Both the position numbers and the translations under genes were made by a program. DNA of 38,500 bases from the NCBI GenBank assembly GCA_025449975.1, contig JANWIG010000063.1, positions 1 to 38,500 on the forward strand, in the 5' to 3' direction. Shown piece after piece: positions 17,675-26,885 of this stretch. The first letter of the stretch is position 1. Each line of letters opens with the position of its first letter. Below the pieces are notes generated by a model. The model was not told the origin of the DNA. It saw only the letters and a program-made list of their open reading frames with translations, and ran no database searches. Source of the DNA: Thermoactinomycetaceae bacterium (GTDB lineage: Bacteria; Bacillota; Bacilli; Thermoactinomycetales; Thermoactinomycetaceae).

Positions 17675-17986
17675 TTATTCATCTTTGTAAACGCTTAACA
17701 TCAACCAATTCATAAAACGGTTTGCTTTTAAAGATAAAATGTCGTTTACCAAGCGATTGAGTCGCGGCCAACCACGGCGGTAATTTTCCGAGACACAAGC
17801 CCAAATTTGTTCACCAGTTACATTTTCATATCCGTACATCCGAAATTCTCTGGCTTTGCTATTACATAGTTCTTCAATTTTTTTCATCAGCTCGGGATCT
17901 TGAAACAAATCATTCTGTTGTTCCTGCTGCTGTTGTTGTTCTCGTAGTCTTCTTTGTGAACGGCTCAGTATACTTCTATGCTTCAT
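17675..17986 (-). CDS. comN: ComN-like post-transcriptional regulator
   Basis: Small cytosolic protein, 103 residues, of the family of B. subtilis ComN (YrzD), which controls comEA mRNA and its localisation in competence. The family core is clear: KAREFRMYGYENVTGEQIW at about 44-62, RLNRLVNDILSLKANRFMNW at about 75-94. The N-terminal 30 residues form a Gln/Glu-rich helix (REQQQQQEQQ) that looks lineage-specific. Its place between spoVB and secD is the same as in B. subtilis. GGAGGGG precedes the ATG by about ten bases. Whether this organism is naturally competent cannot be judged from the window. Confidence 0.85.
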   Translation of the reverse strand: MKHRSILSRSQRRLREQQQQQEQQNDLFQDPELMKKIEELCNSKAREFRMYGYENVTGEQIWACVSENYRRGWPRLNRLVNDILSLKANRFMNWLMLSVYKDE

Positions 17987-18297
17987 CCGCCTTCACCCCC
18001 TCCGAAGTAGTCGATTGAAATATGAATCATTCTTTTACTCTTGTTTTCCGTATATGAATGAAGCTTAGGTGATAGAGCGTTTAGTTCATCCATTACCAAG
18101 CAAAGGATCGAATGTTTAAGAATTCGTGATTGCTATAAAAAGTTCCTTTATAAGTTAACAAACCTCCTTGTTTTCATTTGGCGAAAGCAACCCAGTCGGG
18201 GAGAGATACAAAACATGCTTTGATTTTTTCTGTCATGGTTATGCAGGACAAGGCATACCTTGTACCAACAGCCTCTATCGAAGGGAGAGAACAGGGA
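17987..18297. other. Intergenic region and leader between divergent comN and spoVB
   Basis: A 311-base gap. The right half (about 18170-18297) is richer in GC and can form overlapping hairpins: GGTTATGC (18237-18244) with GCATACC (18253-18259), or ACAAGG (18248-18253) with CCTTGT (18258-18263). No convincing sigma-A promoter was found for either gene. The frame upstream of spoVB is open from a TTG at 18178 but has no ribosome binding site and no resemblance to SpoVB. Confidence 0.4.
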
Positions 18298-19875
18298 ATG
18301 AGCAAAAATGCTTTCCTGTACGGGACATTCATCTTAGTTGGCGCAGGCTTTATTACCAAACTGCTAGGCTTTGTATATCGGATTGCTCTTTCCCGCCTAA
18401 TCGGTGCAGAAGGAATGGGTTTGTTCCAAATGGCCTTTCCTATTCTCATCTTCATGATGACGATTACGACAGTTGGACTACCGGTCGCTATTTCCAAGCT
18501 AGTCTCCGAAGCATCTGCACGGAATGAGGAAGAACGGGTGCGTTCTATTCTCATTGTATCAATTATGATCGTAACAATCACCAGTATCATTTTTACAAGT
18601 TCTATTTTATTTTTGGCACCTTTGATCGCACAATATCTATTGACTGATGAGCGAGCGATTTACGCACTCTTATCGATTACCCCGATTATCCCAATTATCT
18701 CGATTTCTTCCATCTTCCGCGGCTATTTCCAAGGAAGACAACATATGAATCCATACGCGTGGTCAACCATTATCGAACAGTTAATCCGGATCTTTACCGT
18801 TCTCTTTTTAGCCCAGTATTTACTGCCTCTCGGTGTGGAATATGCCGCAGCAGGAGCGATGATCGGAATGGTAATCGGGGAGTTTTTTGGAATGCTCTAC
18901 TTGGTCTATTCCTTTAAAAAAGATCCACGCCGCCCATTATTTGGCAAATCGTTCAAAAATATAGGAATATTAAAGATTCGAGGTGGTTTTCAAACCTTAA
19001 AAGACCTACTTAGAATCGGCTTTCCAGTCACCGCTAGTCGTTTAATCGGCTCGCTTTCCTATGCAGTCGAACCGATTGTGGTCTCACAGAGCTTGGCAAT
19101 CGCCGGAATTGCTACCGCCACGGCAACAACCCTCTATGGCAAGCTGGAGGGAATGGCGATTCCCTTGGTCTTTTTTCCGTCTTTTATCACCTATGCGCTA
19201 TCTGTCTCCCTGGTACCCGCGATCAGTGAAGCAGCTGCCAAAAAGGACTATTCCTTGGTCGGTCATCGGCTTGGACAGGCGATTCGTCTGATCCTGATCT
19301 TGGTCTCCCCCTGCATCATTCTAGTATTTATTTTAGCCGAACCTTTGGCCTTTTTCCTTTATAATCAAACGGATGTAGCACCACTTATGCGAATTATTCT
19401 TCCTTTCTCTATTTTCTTATATTTACAAGGACCTCTCGCGTCTGTTTTACAAGGGTTGGATCGGGCAAGTGTCGCCATGCGCAATTCCATATGGGGAGCA
19501 ATCATTAAAACCCTTTTAATCTTTGTTCTCGGATCTCAACCTAGTCTGGGAATCAACGGTGTGGCCATCGCTCTAAACTGCGGGATGGTGATCGTCACAA
19601 CCCTTCATTTTATCAGCATTGCTCAAGTCGTTCCGATCGTGCTATATTTTCGTGATCTAATTAAGCTAAGCTGTGCCCTCGTATTAATAAGCTTTATTTT
19701 GCATTACTTGATAAATCTAGAACAATGGCCTCTATTCATTCGTCTTGTGATGGCTTGTTCGATTAGTATGGGAATCTATCTGATTCTGCTCTTTTTGCTT
19801 CATTTGATCCGAAAAAACGATATCGCCAAAATTCCTTATATCGGAAAGTGGATCGTCCGAAACATTCTATCTTAA
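18298..19875 (+). CDS. spoVB: Stage V sporulation protein B (MurJ-like lipid II flippase family)
   Basis: Polytopic membrane protein of the polysaccharide transporter/MOP superfamily, needed for spore cortex synthesis and proposed to flip lipid-linked cortex precursors. 525 residues from the ATG at 18298 (B. subtilis SpoVB is of similar size) with about 14 hydrophobic segments. The N-terminal GTFILVGAGFITKLLGFVYR is typical, and FPILIFMMTITTVGLPVAIS follows. GGGAG lies ten bases upstream; the longer in-frame start at 18178 adds 40 non-conserved residues and is rejected. Neighbours comN and yrbG match B. subtilis. Its last four bases (TTAA) are shared with the converging yrbG stop. Confidence 0.93.
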   Translation: MSKNAFLYGTFILVGAGFITKLLGFVYRIALSRLIGAEGMGLFQMAFPILIFMMTITTVGLPVAISKLVSEASARNEEERVRSILIVSIMIVTITSIIFTSSILFLAPLIAQYLLTDERAIYALLSITPIIPIISISSIFRGYFQGRQHMNPYAWSTIIEQLIRIFTVLFLAQYLLPLGVEYAAAGAMIGMVIGEFFGMLYLVYSFKKDPRRPLFGKSFKNIGILKIRGGFQTLKDLLRIGFPVTASRLIGSLSYAVEPIVVSQSLAIAGIATATATTLYGKLEGMAIPLVFFPSFITYALSVSLVPAISEAAAKKDYSLVGHRLGQAIRLILILVSPCIILVFILAEPLAFFLYNQTDVAPLMRIILPFSIFLYLQGPLASVLQGLDRASVAMRNSIWGAIIKTLLIFVLGSQPSLGINGVAIALNCGMVIVTTLHFISIAQVVPIVLYFRDLIKLSCALVLISFILHYLINLEQWPLFIRLVMACSISMGIYLILLFLLHLIRKNDIAKIPYIGKWIVRNILS

Positions 19876-20567
19876 TTTCCTGACTTTGGATTGCTCTGGA
19901 TATACAATTTCCCTTGCTGATCCGCACTGGCAAAAAAAACATCTTTAAAATGGCGATACCCTTTCTTTTTTAATTCTTTTTTCAACCAAAAGCGATTGAG
20001 TCCGAGTGATTCCAGTTCTTCGTCCTGAACCGCCCCATCGATAATCACCGGAACAGGCATCGAAAATGGCTTCAACGAATGAGATTTATAATAATCTTCT
20101 TTCGTTAAGGGGTGTTTACCTTCCTTAGGGAAAACGGTTAGTTTCCCTGATGTTTCTAAAAATGCAAATTCTACATCCGCTACATTTGCGATATTTTTTT
20201 CTCTTAACTGCATCATCAAGTCATCCAAATTATAACGAATTTTCTCCATCTCTTTTTTCTGGATGACGCCATTTTTAATGATGACAGAAGGTTTCCCATC
20301 AAACAACTTTCGAGCTTTTCTGCTTCTAAGAAGGATAAAGGAAACAATGATTTGTAAGCCAACCAAAGTAGAAATCGGGAGAATGCCGGCGATGATCGGA
20401 AGTTTCCCGTTTTCTACAACCAGTACGGATAGGTCGGCGATCATAAAGGAAACGATTAGATCAAAAATAGAAAGCTTACCGATCTCTCTTTTGCCCATTA
20501 AACGCAACATCACCAATAGAAATACATACATAAAGATGGTACGAAAGAAGATCGTCCAAAGCTCCAC
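19872..20567 (-). CDS. yrbG: DUF421 membrane protein, YrbG/YetF family
   Basis: Membrane protein of 231 residues: three N-terminal helices (TIFMYVFLLVMLRLMGKREIG, FDLIVSFMIADLSVLVV, ILPISTLVGLQIIVSFILL) followed by the cytoplasmic YetF-type domain beginning KPSVIIKNGVIQ and including LDDLMMQLREKNI and DVEFAFLETSGKLTVFPK. Related germination and spore proteins carry this domain, but the molecular role is unknown. The start is a GTG at 20567 with AAGGAAG eight bases upstream. The gene is convergent with spoVB (four-base overlap of the stops) and divergent from yrzE. Confidence 0.88.
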   Translation of the reverse strand: MELWTIFFRTIFMYVFLLVMLRLMGKREIGKLSIFDLIVSFMIADLSVLVVENGKLPIIAGILPISTLVGLQIIVSFILLRSRKARKLFDGKPSVIIKNGVIQKKEMEKIRYNLDDLMMQLREKNIANVADVEFAFLETSGKLTVFPKEGKHPLTKEDYYKSHSLKPFSMPVPVIIDGAVQDEELESLGLNRFWLKKELKKKGYRHFKDVFFASADQQGKLYIQSNPKSGN

Positions 20568-20643
20568 ACCTGTTACTTCCTTTCCTCAGTATTTATCTCT
20601 TCTCTATTTTGACCAGTAGCCTTTAATTTATCCGAGAATATAG

Positions 20644-20661
20644 ATATGATCCCGATCATAT
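20644..20661. promoter_or_regulatory. Perfect palindrome between divergent yrbG and yrzE
   Basis: ATATGATC-CC-GATCATAT, eight-base arms around two bases. It lies about midway between the start codons of yrbG and yrzE and overlaps a possible minus-10 element TATGAT (20645-20650). It looks like a dimeric repressor operator; no regulator can be named. Confidence 0.45.
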
Positions 20662-20722
20662 TCTTACCATGAGGAAAAGAGGCTTATCCAAAAAAACAGC
20701 TAACTTTTAAGGAGTGAAATCG

Positions 20723-21133
20723 ATGAAAGATTCCCTTTTTATCAAACGAAAACTAATCAAATCGCCATGGTTTGCTGGTCAGTTTACGATCTGGGTACAC
20801 ATCTGGATCCTTTCGTTTATTATCGCCCTTCTTTTAACTTATACTTCACTCCAACCCGATGTAATCACGCAGTTCTCCTACTTAATCAATGGCATCGCCC
20901 TGTTTTTCGGCGGTTTTTCAGCTGGGAAAATCTCCGGTAAGAAAGGTTGGTACTACGGTGGACTGCAAGGGATCATTTACAGTTTGATTTTATTGATGAT
21001 TTCTTTTCTTGGATTTGATCAGCCGATTTCTACTTCATCCATTCTACTTATTCTTTTCGCTTTTATAACCAGTGCATTTGGTGGAATCATTGGTGTAAAC
21101 ATAAAAAAAACTCAGGTGCGTAGACCTGAGTAA
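20723..21133 (+). CDS. yrzE: TIGR04086 family membrane protein (YrzE-like)
   Basis: Small membrane protein of 136 residues with four predicted helices (IWVHIWILSFIIALLLTY, FSYLINGIALFFGGFSAG, GLQGIIYSLILLMISFLGF, SILLILFAFITSAFGGIIG). FFGGFSAGKISGKKGWYYGG is the typical loop of this family. Function unknown. In B. subtilis it sits beside yrbG and spoVB, as here. AAGGAG (20709-20714) is eight bases from the ATG at 20723; the GTG at 20714 overlaps the ribosome binding site and is rejected. The last nine codons double as the terminator of plsC on the other strand. Confidence 0.82.
   Translation: MKDSLFIKRKLIKSPWFAGQFTIWVHIWILSFIIALLLTYTSLQPDVITQFSYLINGIALFFGGFSAGKISGKKGWYYGGLQGIIYSLILLMISFLGFDQPISTSSILLILFAFITSAFGGIIGVNIKKTQVRRPE
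21103..21131 (-). terminator. plsC terminator embedded in the end of yrzE
   Basis: Minus-strand ACTCAGGT (21131-21124), six-base loop, ACCTGAGT (21117-21110), followed by a run of T (21110-21103). It is entirely within the yrzE coding sequence (stop at 21131-21133). Confidence 0.85.
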
Positions 21134-21144
21134 TAAAGTATTTT

Positions 21145-21750
21145 TTAAGAAACAAGCTGTTCTGCCTCTTTATTTAAACGTGAAAACTCTTGGTTAAAAA
21201 CATTTAAATAGGCATTCCGATCTTCTTTACTCACATGTTTTTCTGGATCTAACGGTTTGCCAAAGACAATGAGAATCTGTTTCCGACGAAACAAATCAGC
21301 AAAACGGATCACCGATGGTCCAAAATAGATCGCAGGAACCAAAGGCACCTTCGCTTTTTCCGACAAGAAAACGGCGCCCCGCTTCAGTGGGGCTTCTTCT
21401 TGTGTCCTCGTTCCACTTGGGAAAATCCCCACTACTTCACCAGCTCGCAATAAACGAATGGGGATTTTTAAAGAACTTGGTCCCGGTTTTTCACGATCGA
21501 CTGGGAAGGCTTTGATTTTCTCCAAAAACCACTTAAAAAAGCGATTTGAAAATAACTCTTTTTTTGCCATATAGTTTACTTTCACGGGATAGGTACCTAC
21601 TGCTGCTAAAGATAAAATATCAAGCCATCCTACATGGTTACAGGCGATCACGTAGCCTTTACCTTTTGGTAAATGTTCTTTCCCGATCACTTTGACTCGA
21701 TAAAAAAGCAAAATAAAAGTACGAACGATTAAAGCACAGAAAGCATACAT
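21145..21750 (-). CDS. plsC: 1-acyl-sn-glycerol-3-phosphate acyltransferase
   Basis: Membrane-associated acyltransferase making phosphatidic acid from lysophosphatidic acid, the second acylation of phospholipid synthesis. 201 residues, with the catalytic NHVGWLD motif (H-x4-D) near residue 37, AFPVDREKPGPSSLK, and FPSGTRTQEEAPLKRG as the substrate-binding block (Ser in place of the Glu of E. coli PlsC, as in Bacillus relatives). A hydrophobic N-terminus anchors it to the membrane. AGGTGG is five bases from the ATG at 21750; the GTG at 21759 overlaps that sequence. It may be transcribed with yajC but has a terminator in between. Confidence 0.9.
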   Translation of the reverse strand: MYAFCALIVRTFILLFYRVKVIGKEHLPKGKGYVIACNHVGWLDILSLAAVGTYPVKVNYMAKKELFSNRFFKWFLEKIKAFPVDREKPGPSSLKIPIRLLRAGEVVGIFPSGTRTQEEAPLKRGAVFLSEKAKVPLVPAIYFGPSVIRFADLFRRKQILIVFGKPLDPEKHVSKEDRNAYLNVFNQEFSRLNKEAEQLVS

Positions 21751-21782
21751 TTTTACCACCTATCGACTTCTATAAACTTTTG

Positions 21783-21808
21783 AAAAAAAGAGCCCCACTC
21801 AGGGGACT
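21783..21808 (-). terminator. Terminator of the queA-tgt-yajC group
   Basis: Minus-strand AGT-CCCC, short loop, GGGG-CT, then CTTTTTTT, only a few bases after the yajC stop at 21813. Confidence 0.75.
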
Positions 21809-21812
21809 TTTA

Positions 21813-22148
21813 TCAATCAGTTGCAGCCACCGTTTCTTCTTTTTTCTCCTCTTTTTTCGACTCTTCGCTTTTTGAGGTAGTTTCATCCGTGTTTAACACT
21901 GCATTGACTGCGCTACGCTCAAAGACCAATCGCGAACTTTCATTTACTTTCAATGTTACTTTATCTTCTGTCAGATCAACAATGGTCCCATGCAGACCGC
22001 CGATGGTAACAATCCGATCTCCTTTCTTTAAAGAAGCCAACATCATGTTACGCTGTTTTTGCCGCTTCTGTTGTGGACGAATCAACATAAAGTAAAACAA
22101 AGCCACAAACGCAGCGATTAAAATAAAATTAATTACATTCGGTGACAT
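21813..22148 (-). CDS. yajC: Preprotein translocase subunit YajC
   Basis: Single-span membrane protein of 111 residues that associates with SecDF in the Sec holotranslocon. An N-terminal helix (FILIAAFVALFYFMLIRPQQ) is followed by the diagnostic RPQQKRQKQRNMMLASLKKG and GDRIVTIGGLHGTIV. The C-terminal tail is Lys/Glu/Ser-rich and low in complexity. AGGAGG lies nine bases from the ATG. It follows tgt by 22 bases, as in B. subtilis (yrbF). secD and secF are 4 kb away in a separate unit. Confidence 0.93.
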   Translation of the reverse strand: MSPNVINFILIAAFVALFYFMLIRPQQKRQKQRNMMLASLKKGDRIVTIGGLHGTIVDLTEDKVTLKVNESSRLVFERSAVNAVLNTDETTSKSEESKKEEKKEETVAATD

Positions 22149-22170
22149 ATAAAAAAACCTCCTAGACTAA

Positions 22171-23310
<1,140 letters not shown>

Positions 23311-23414
23311 TTACTTCCCCCTATTGTTATCCATTATACAAATGATTGTCACCACCTGCCACCCCATTATAGTAAGGAAGTAGAGAAAGAAACAAGTTTA
23401 TACAATCGAGCCCT

Positions 23415-24449
23415 TTAACGAATAAACATACCGTCGCCAAAACTAAAAAATCGATAACGCTCTTTGATCGCGATTTGATAGGCTGCTAAAATGTTCTCCC
23501 TACTACTAAACGCGCTTACCAGCATAAGTAACGTCGACTGTGGCAAATGAAAATTGGTAATTAAGCCATCTACAACTTGAAAAGTATATCCCGGGTAAAT
23601 AAAAATATCTGTCCAGCCCTTGCTAGGCTCAATTTTCCCGTTGGTTCGATTGGCAATTGTCTCAAGCGTTCTCACACTCGTCGTTCCGACGGCAATCACA
23701 CGTCTCCCTTCTTGTTTCGCTGTCTGAATGATGTGAGCAGCTTCGGCATTTAGTTCATAATACTCGGAATGCATTTGATGCTCTTCCACTCGTTCTGCTG
23801 TGACGGGACGAAACGTACCCAAACCGACATGAAGAGTAAGAAACGCCAGCTTCACTCCCTTATTCTTTAGCTTATGCAGTAACTCCTCAGAAAAATGAAG
23901 CCCCGCGGTTGGAGCGGCTGCGGATCCCACTACTTTGGAATAGACGGTCTGATATCGCTCGGCATCATCCAGTTGCTCATGAATATAAGGAGGAAGTGGC
24001 ATCTGTCCCAAGCGTTGAAATAAACTTTCTATATCCGCCCCTTCATACAATAGACGAAAAATCCGTCCCCCCGCTATGTCTGTTTTCTCTTCCGCAATCG
24101 CCTGTAATTCTCCTTCGCCAAATCGAATCACAGTCCCTTCTTTTACTCTCTTAGCGGGTTTTACCAAGGCTTCCCAGCGGTCGTCTCCGAGTGGCTTTAA
24201 TAACAATAACTCGATCTTGGCTCCGGTTTCTGCTTTTACCCCCAGCAATCTCGCTGGGCGCACACGGCTGTCGTTGAATACGAGAACATCCCCCGCTTTT
24301 AATTGCTCCGGCAACTGTGAAAAAACGCGATGAGCCACTTCACCTGTTTGACGGTCAACGACCATTAAGCGTGAATCGGTCCGGTTCAAACAGGGTTTTT
24401 GCGCGATCAATTCCTGCGGTAAATCAAATTGAAATAATGAAACATCCAT
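23415..24449 (-). CDS. queA: S-adenosylmethionine:tRNA ribosyltransferase-isomerase
   Basis: Transfers and isomerises the ribosyl moiety of SAM onto preQ1-tRNA to form epoxyqueuosine. 344 residues from the ATG at 24449. The start [63 protein letters not shown] and [17 protein letters not shown] are all characteristic. GGAGG is eight bases before this ATG; the GTG at 24464 is an alternative. It lies between DUF2905 and tgt, with a hairpin terminator upstream that may limit readthrough. Confidence 0.96.
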   Translation of the reverse strand: MDVSLFQFDLPQELIAQKPCLNRTDSRLMVVDRQTGEVAHRVFSQLPEQLKAGDVLVFNDSRVRPARLLGVKAETGAKIELLLLKPLGDDRWEALVKPAKRVKEGTVIRFGEGELQAIAEEKTDIAGGRIFRLLYEGADIESLFQRLGQMPLPPYIHEQLDDAERYQTVYSKVVGSAAAPTAGLHFSEELLHKLKNKGVKLAFLTLHVGLGTFRPVTAERVEEHQMHSEYYELNAEAAHIIQTAKQEGRRVIAVGTTSVRTLETIANRTNGKIEPSKGWTDIFIYPGYTFQVVDGLITNFHLPQSTLLMLVSAFSSRENILAAYQIAIKERYRFFSFGDGMFIR

Positions 24450-24474
24450 CCCCGATTCCTCCACAATATCCTTA

Positions 24475-24509
24475 AAAAAGGAGAAAACGCCCGTTTATCG
24501 AAACAGGCG
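24475..24509 (-). terminator. Hairpin terminator overlapping the end of the DUF2905 gene
   Basis: Minus-strand CGCCTGTTT-CGAT-AAACGGGCG (24509-24488), nine pairs with one G-U, followed by TTTT, CTCC and six T. The 5' arm encodes the last residues and the stop codon starts in the loop. It may attenuate transcription into queA. Confidence 0.6.
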
Positions 24510-24713
24510 AAACAAATATAAAATCAGTGAAAATAGAATACTAAGTACAATCGATGTCACGATGGGAAAATAAAATTTTACGTTTTCTTTTTCTACCACG
24601 ATATCACCTGGCAAGCGCCCTAAAGGGAGATATTTCCCACCCACTTGCCAGATGATGCCGATCACGATCAAGACAACCCCACCGATGATCAACAGCTTTG
24701 CCACTGGGTTCAT
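24495..24713 (-). CDS. DUF2905 small membrane protein
   Basis: 72-residue protein with two hydrophobic segments ([20 protein letters not shown] and [20 protein letters not shown]) around the conserved [22 protein letters not shown]. This is the DUF2905 family, often found between ruvB and queA in Firmicutes. Function unknown. The ATG at 24713 overlaps the ruvB stop (ATGA) and has GGAG eight bases upstream, so it should be translationally coupled to ruvB; the longer start at 24746 is rejected. A terminator hairpin begins inside its last codons. Confidence 0.88.
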   Translation of the reverse strand: MNPVAKLLIIGGVVLIVIGIIWQVGGKYLPLGRLPGDIVVEKENVKFYFPIVTSIVLSILFSLILYLFRLFR

Positions 24714-25708
24714 TGGGGACACTCCAGTCCAAAATGTTGATAACACTTCTTTGTAACCATTCTCCCACGTGGTGTACGTTGTAAAAAGCCCATTTGCATT
24801 AAGTAAGGTTCATAGACATCTTCTACGGTATGCGACTCTTCACCAATCATGGCTGCAAGTGTATCCAGTCCCACCGGACCACCGCCAAAGTGTTCGATAA
24901 TCGCCTTGAGCAAACGATGGTCCACATGGTCTAATCCAAGTTTATCCACTTGAATTCGATCTAATGCATATCGTGCCGACTCGACAGTGATCAGGCCATC
25001 GCCTTGTACTTGCACAAAATCGCGTACCCGCTTCAACAGGCGATTGGCAATCCGCGGAGTTCCCCGCGATCGGGTCGCAATCTCGGTGGCGCCATCCTCT
25101 GTGATCGCTACTTCCAAAAGCTCTGCAGATCTCATCACAATCATTGTCAATTCTTCCACCAAATAATATTCGAGACGACTGACAACACCAAAGCGATCAC
25201 GCAAAGGAGAAGAGAGTGAACCAATTCGCGTGGTCGCGCCTACCAAAGTAAACGGTGGTAAATCGATCCGCACAGAACGGGCACTTGGTCCCTTTCCAAT
25301 AATCAGATCGAGCGCAAAATCCTCCATTGCCGGATAAAGAATCTCCTCTACGGACCGGTTCATCCGATGAATCTCATCGATAAACAATAGATCGTAAGGC
25401 TGTAGATTGGTGAGGATCGCTGCCAAGTCACCTGGACGTTCGATCGCAGGACCCGAAGTAGCCCGAATCTGAACACCTAGTTCGTTCGCGATAATTTGGG
25501 AAAGGGTTGTCTTTCCTAATCCCGGGGGACCATACAATAATACATGATCCAAGGCTTCTTTACGCATCTTAGCTGCTTCTATATAAACTTTTAAATTTTC
25601 TTTTGCCCGAGTTTGACCAATATACTCATGTAAATAGCGAGGACGCAAACTAAACTCGACCGTCTCATCCTCCGCTTCCATTTTCGCAGAGATGATTCGC
25701 CCCTCCAT
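24710..25708 (-). CDS. ruvB: Holliday junction branch migration helicase RuvB
   Basis: AAA+ motor of the RuvAB complex that drives branch migration of Holliday junctions. 332 residues; Walker [14 protein letters not shown] at about 58-70, Walker [12 protein letters not shown], sensor 1 LVGATTRIG, arginine-finger region LRDRFG, and the C-terminal winged helix with [23 protein letters not shown] is seven bases from the ATG. It follows ruvA by 12 bases and overlaps the DUF2905 start. Confidence 0.97.
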   Translation of the reverse strand: MEGRIISAKMEAEDETVEFSLRPRYLHEYIGQTRAKENLKVYIEAAKMRKEALDHVLLYGPPGLGKTTLSQIIANELGVQIRATSGPAIERPGDLAAILTNLQPYDLLFIDEIHRMNRSVEEILYPAMEDFALDLIIGKGPSARSVRIDLPPFTLVGATTRIGSLSSPLRDRFGVVSRLEYYLVEELTMIVMRSAELLEVAITEDGATEIATRSRGTPRIANRLLKRVRDFVQVQGDGLITVESARYALDRIQVDKLGLDHVDHRLLKAIIEHFGGGPVGLDTLAAMIGEESHTVEDVYEPYLMQMGFLQRTPRGRMVTKKCYQHFGLECPQ

Positions 25709-25720
25709 ATGCGATCCCCC

Positions 25721-26332
25721 TTATCTCCTCATCGATATTTGTAACGCTCGACGAATCCATTCTTCTGTCGATAACGAATGATCCGCTTCTTTTCGCGCTT
25801 CAGAAACAAACGTTTGTGCCTCTCCTTCAGTATAGCCCAGTCCCATCAAGGCTTCAATCACATCTGCTTCTTCGCGCTGGGGGGAGACCGGAGGAGTCAC
25901 AGAGGAACGAGTAGGGCTGACGCGTTTGGTCCAGCCCAGCTTCACTAACTTATCTTTTAGATCCAAGACGATTCGACCAGCTGTTTTTTTGCCTATTCCA
26001 GGGAAACGGGTAAGAAATTTAACATCTTCGCTCCAAATGGCATGAACTGTTTGTGCTAGGTCACTTCCTCCAATCATTTGCATCCCTACTTTGGGTCCAA
26101 TTCCGGATACCTCTAAAAGCAGACGAAAGAAATCACGCTCATCCTTTGTAGAAAATCCATATAAAAGTTGGGAGTCCTCTCGCACGACAAAATGCGTAAA
26201 CAGCTGAACAGGTTGTTCTACTGTAAATTGGTCGGGATGGGGCACAAAGATCTGATAGCCAATCCCTCCAACTGAAATAACTATGTATTCCTTCTCAATA
26301 TAAGCAACTTGTCCCTTGACAAAATCAATCAT
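25721..26332 (-). CDS. ruvA: Holliday junction branch migration protein RuvA
   Basis: Tetrameric junction-binding partner of RuvB, 203 residues. It has the N-terminal OB fold (MIDFVKGQVAYIEKEYIVI), helix-hairpin-helix motifs (VSGIGPKVGMQMI and FPGIGKKTAGRIVLDLKDKL), and a flexible linker to the RuvB-binding domain III (EADVIEALMGLGYTEGEAQ). The ATG overlaps the ruvC stop by four bases (ATGA), giving translational coupling. Confidence 0.97.
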   Translation of the reverse strand: MIDFVKGQVAYIEKEYIVISVGGIGYQIFVPHPDQFTVEQPVQLFTHFVVREDSQLLYGFSTKDERDFFRLLLEVSGIGPKVGMQMIGGSDLAQTVHAIWSEDVKFLTRFPGIGKKTAGRIVLDLKDKLVKLGWTKRVSPTRSSVTPPVSPQREEADVIEALMGLGYTEGEAQTFVSEARKEADHSLSTEEWIRRALQISMRR

Positions 26333-26829
26333 GGGCGCACTCTCCCTCCTCCTCGATTCACTTGAGATGAGTGTGCATCACAAATCGCTATGGCTAAAGC
26401 ATCTGCTACATCATCCGGCTTAGGAACTTTCGGCAAGGATAACAGCAACTTGACCATCTCTTGTACCTGCTTTTTTTCTGCCTGACCATAACCAACCACC
26501 GCCATTTTTACCTGAAGGGGAGTATACTCTCTAATTTCGACTCCTGCTTCTTCCCCAGCTAACATAATGACACCACGAGCTTGTCCAACCGCAAAAGCAG
26601 TTGTCACATTGCGATTAAAAAACAACTTCTCAATCGCCATCACTTGCGGTTGATATTGGCGTAGTAAGCTAGTACAGGCGTCATAAATCTGCTTCAGACG
26701 CTCAGCAGTCGTATATTTGGGTTCTGTTTGAATACTGCCATAGTCCAAAGCCTTTAGATGATTACCTTGCAGCTCGATAACGGAAAAACCAACAATCGCA
26801 ATCCCTGGGTCGATCCCCATGATCCGCAC
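26329..26829 (-). CDS. ruvC: Crossover junction endodeoxyribonuclease RuvC
   Basis: Holliday junction resolvase of the RNase H fold, 166 residues. The catalytic acidic residues are visible in MGIDPGIA (first Asp), AIEKLFFNRNVTTAFAVGQARG (Glu), and KPDDVADALAIAICDAH (last two Asp). The start is the GTG at 26829, giving VRIMGIDPG, with AGGGAG six bases upstream; the TTG at 26859 adds ten residues and has no good ribosome binding site. B. subtilis lacks ruvC and uses RecU, so a complete ruvCAB set is a distinguishing trait here. Confidence 0.95.
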   Translation of the reverse strand: MRIMGIDPGIAIVGFSVIELQGNHLKALDYGSIQTEPKYTTAERLKQIYDACTSLLRQYQPQVMAIEKLFFNRNVTTAFAVGQARGVIMLAGEEAGVEIREYTPLQVKMAVVGYGQAEKKQVQEMVKLLLSLPKVPKPDDVADALAIAICDAHSSQVNRGGGRVRP

Positions 26830-26885
26830 AGACTTCTCCCTTTCTGCGAGTAAACTCAAACCATCTTACCTTTATGGATGAATAC

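Noticed and set aside
18178-18297. 40-residue N-terminal extension of SpoVB from a TTG
   Set aside because: No ribosome binding site, no similarity to SpoVB N-termini; the ATG at 18298 has GGGAG and gives the family length.
18170-18297. Known riboswitch (c-di-GMP, ZTP or c-di-AMP type) upstream of spoVB
   Set aside because: Short resemblances such as GGCGAAAGC exist, but the conserved cores of these classes are not present.
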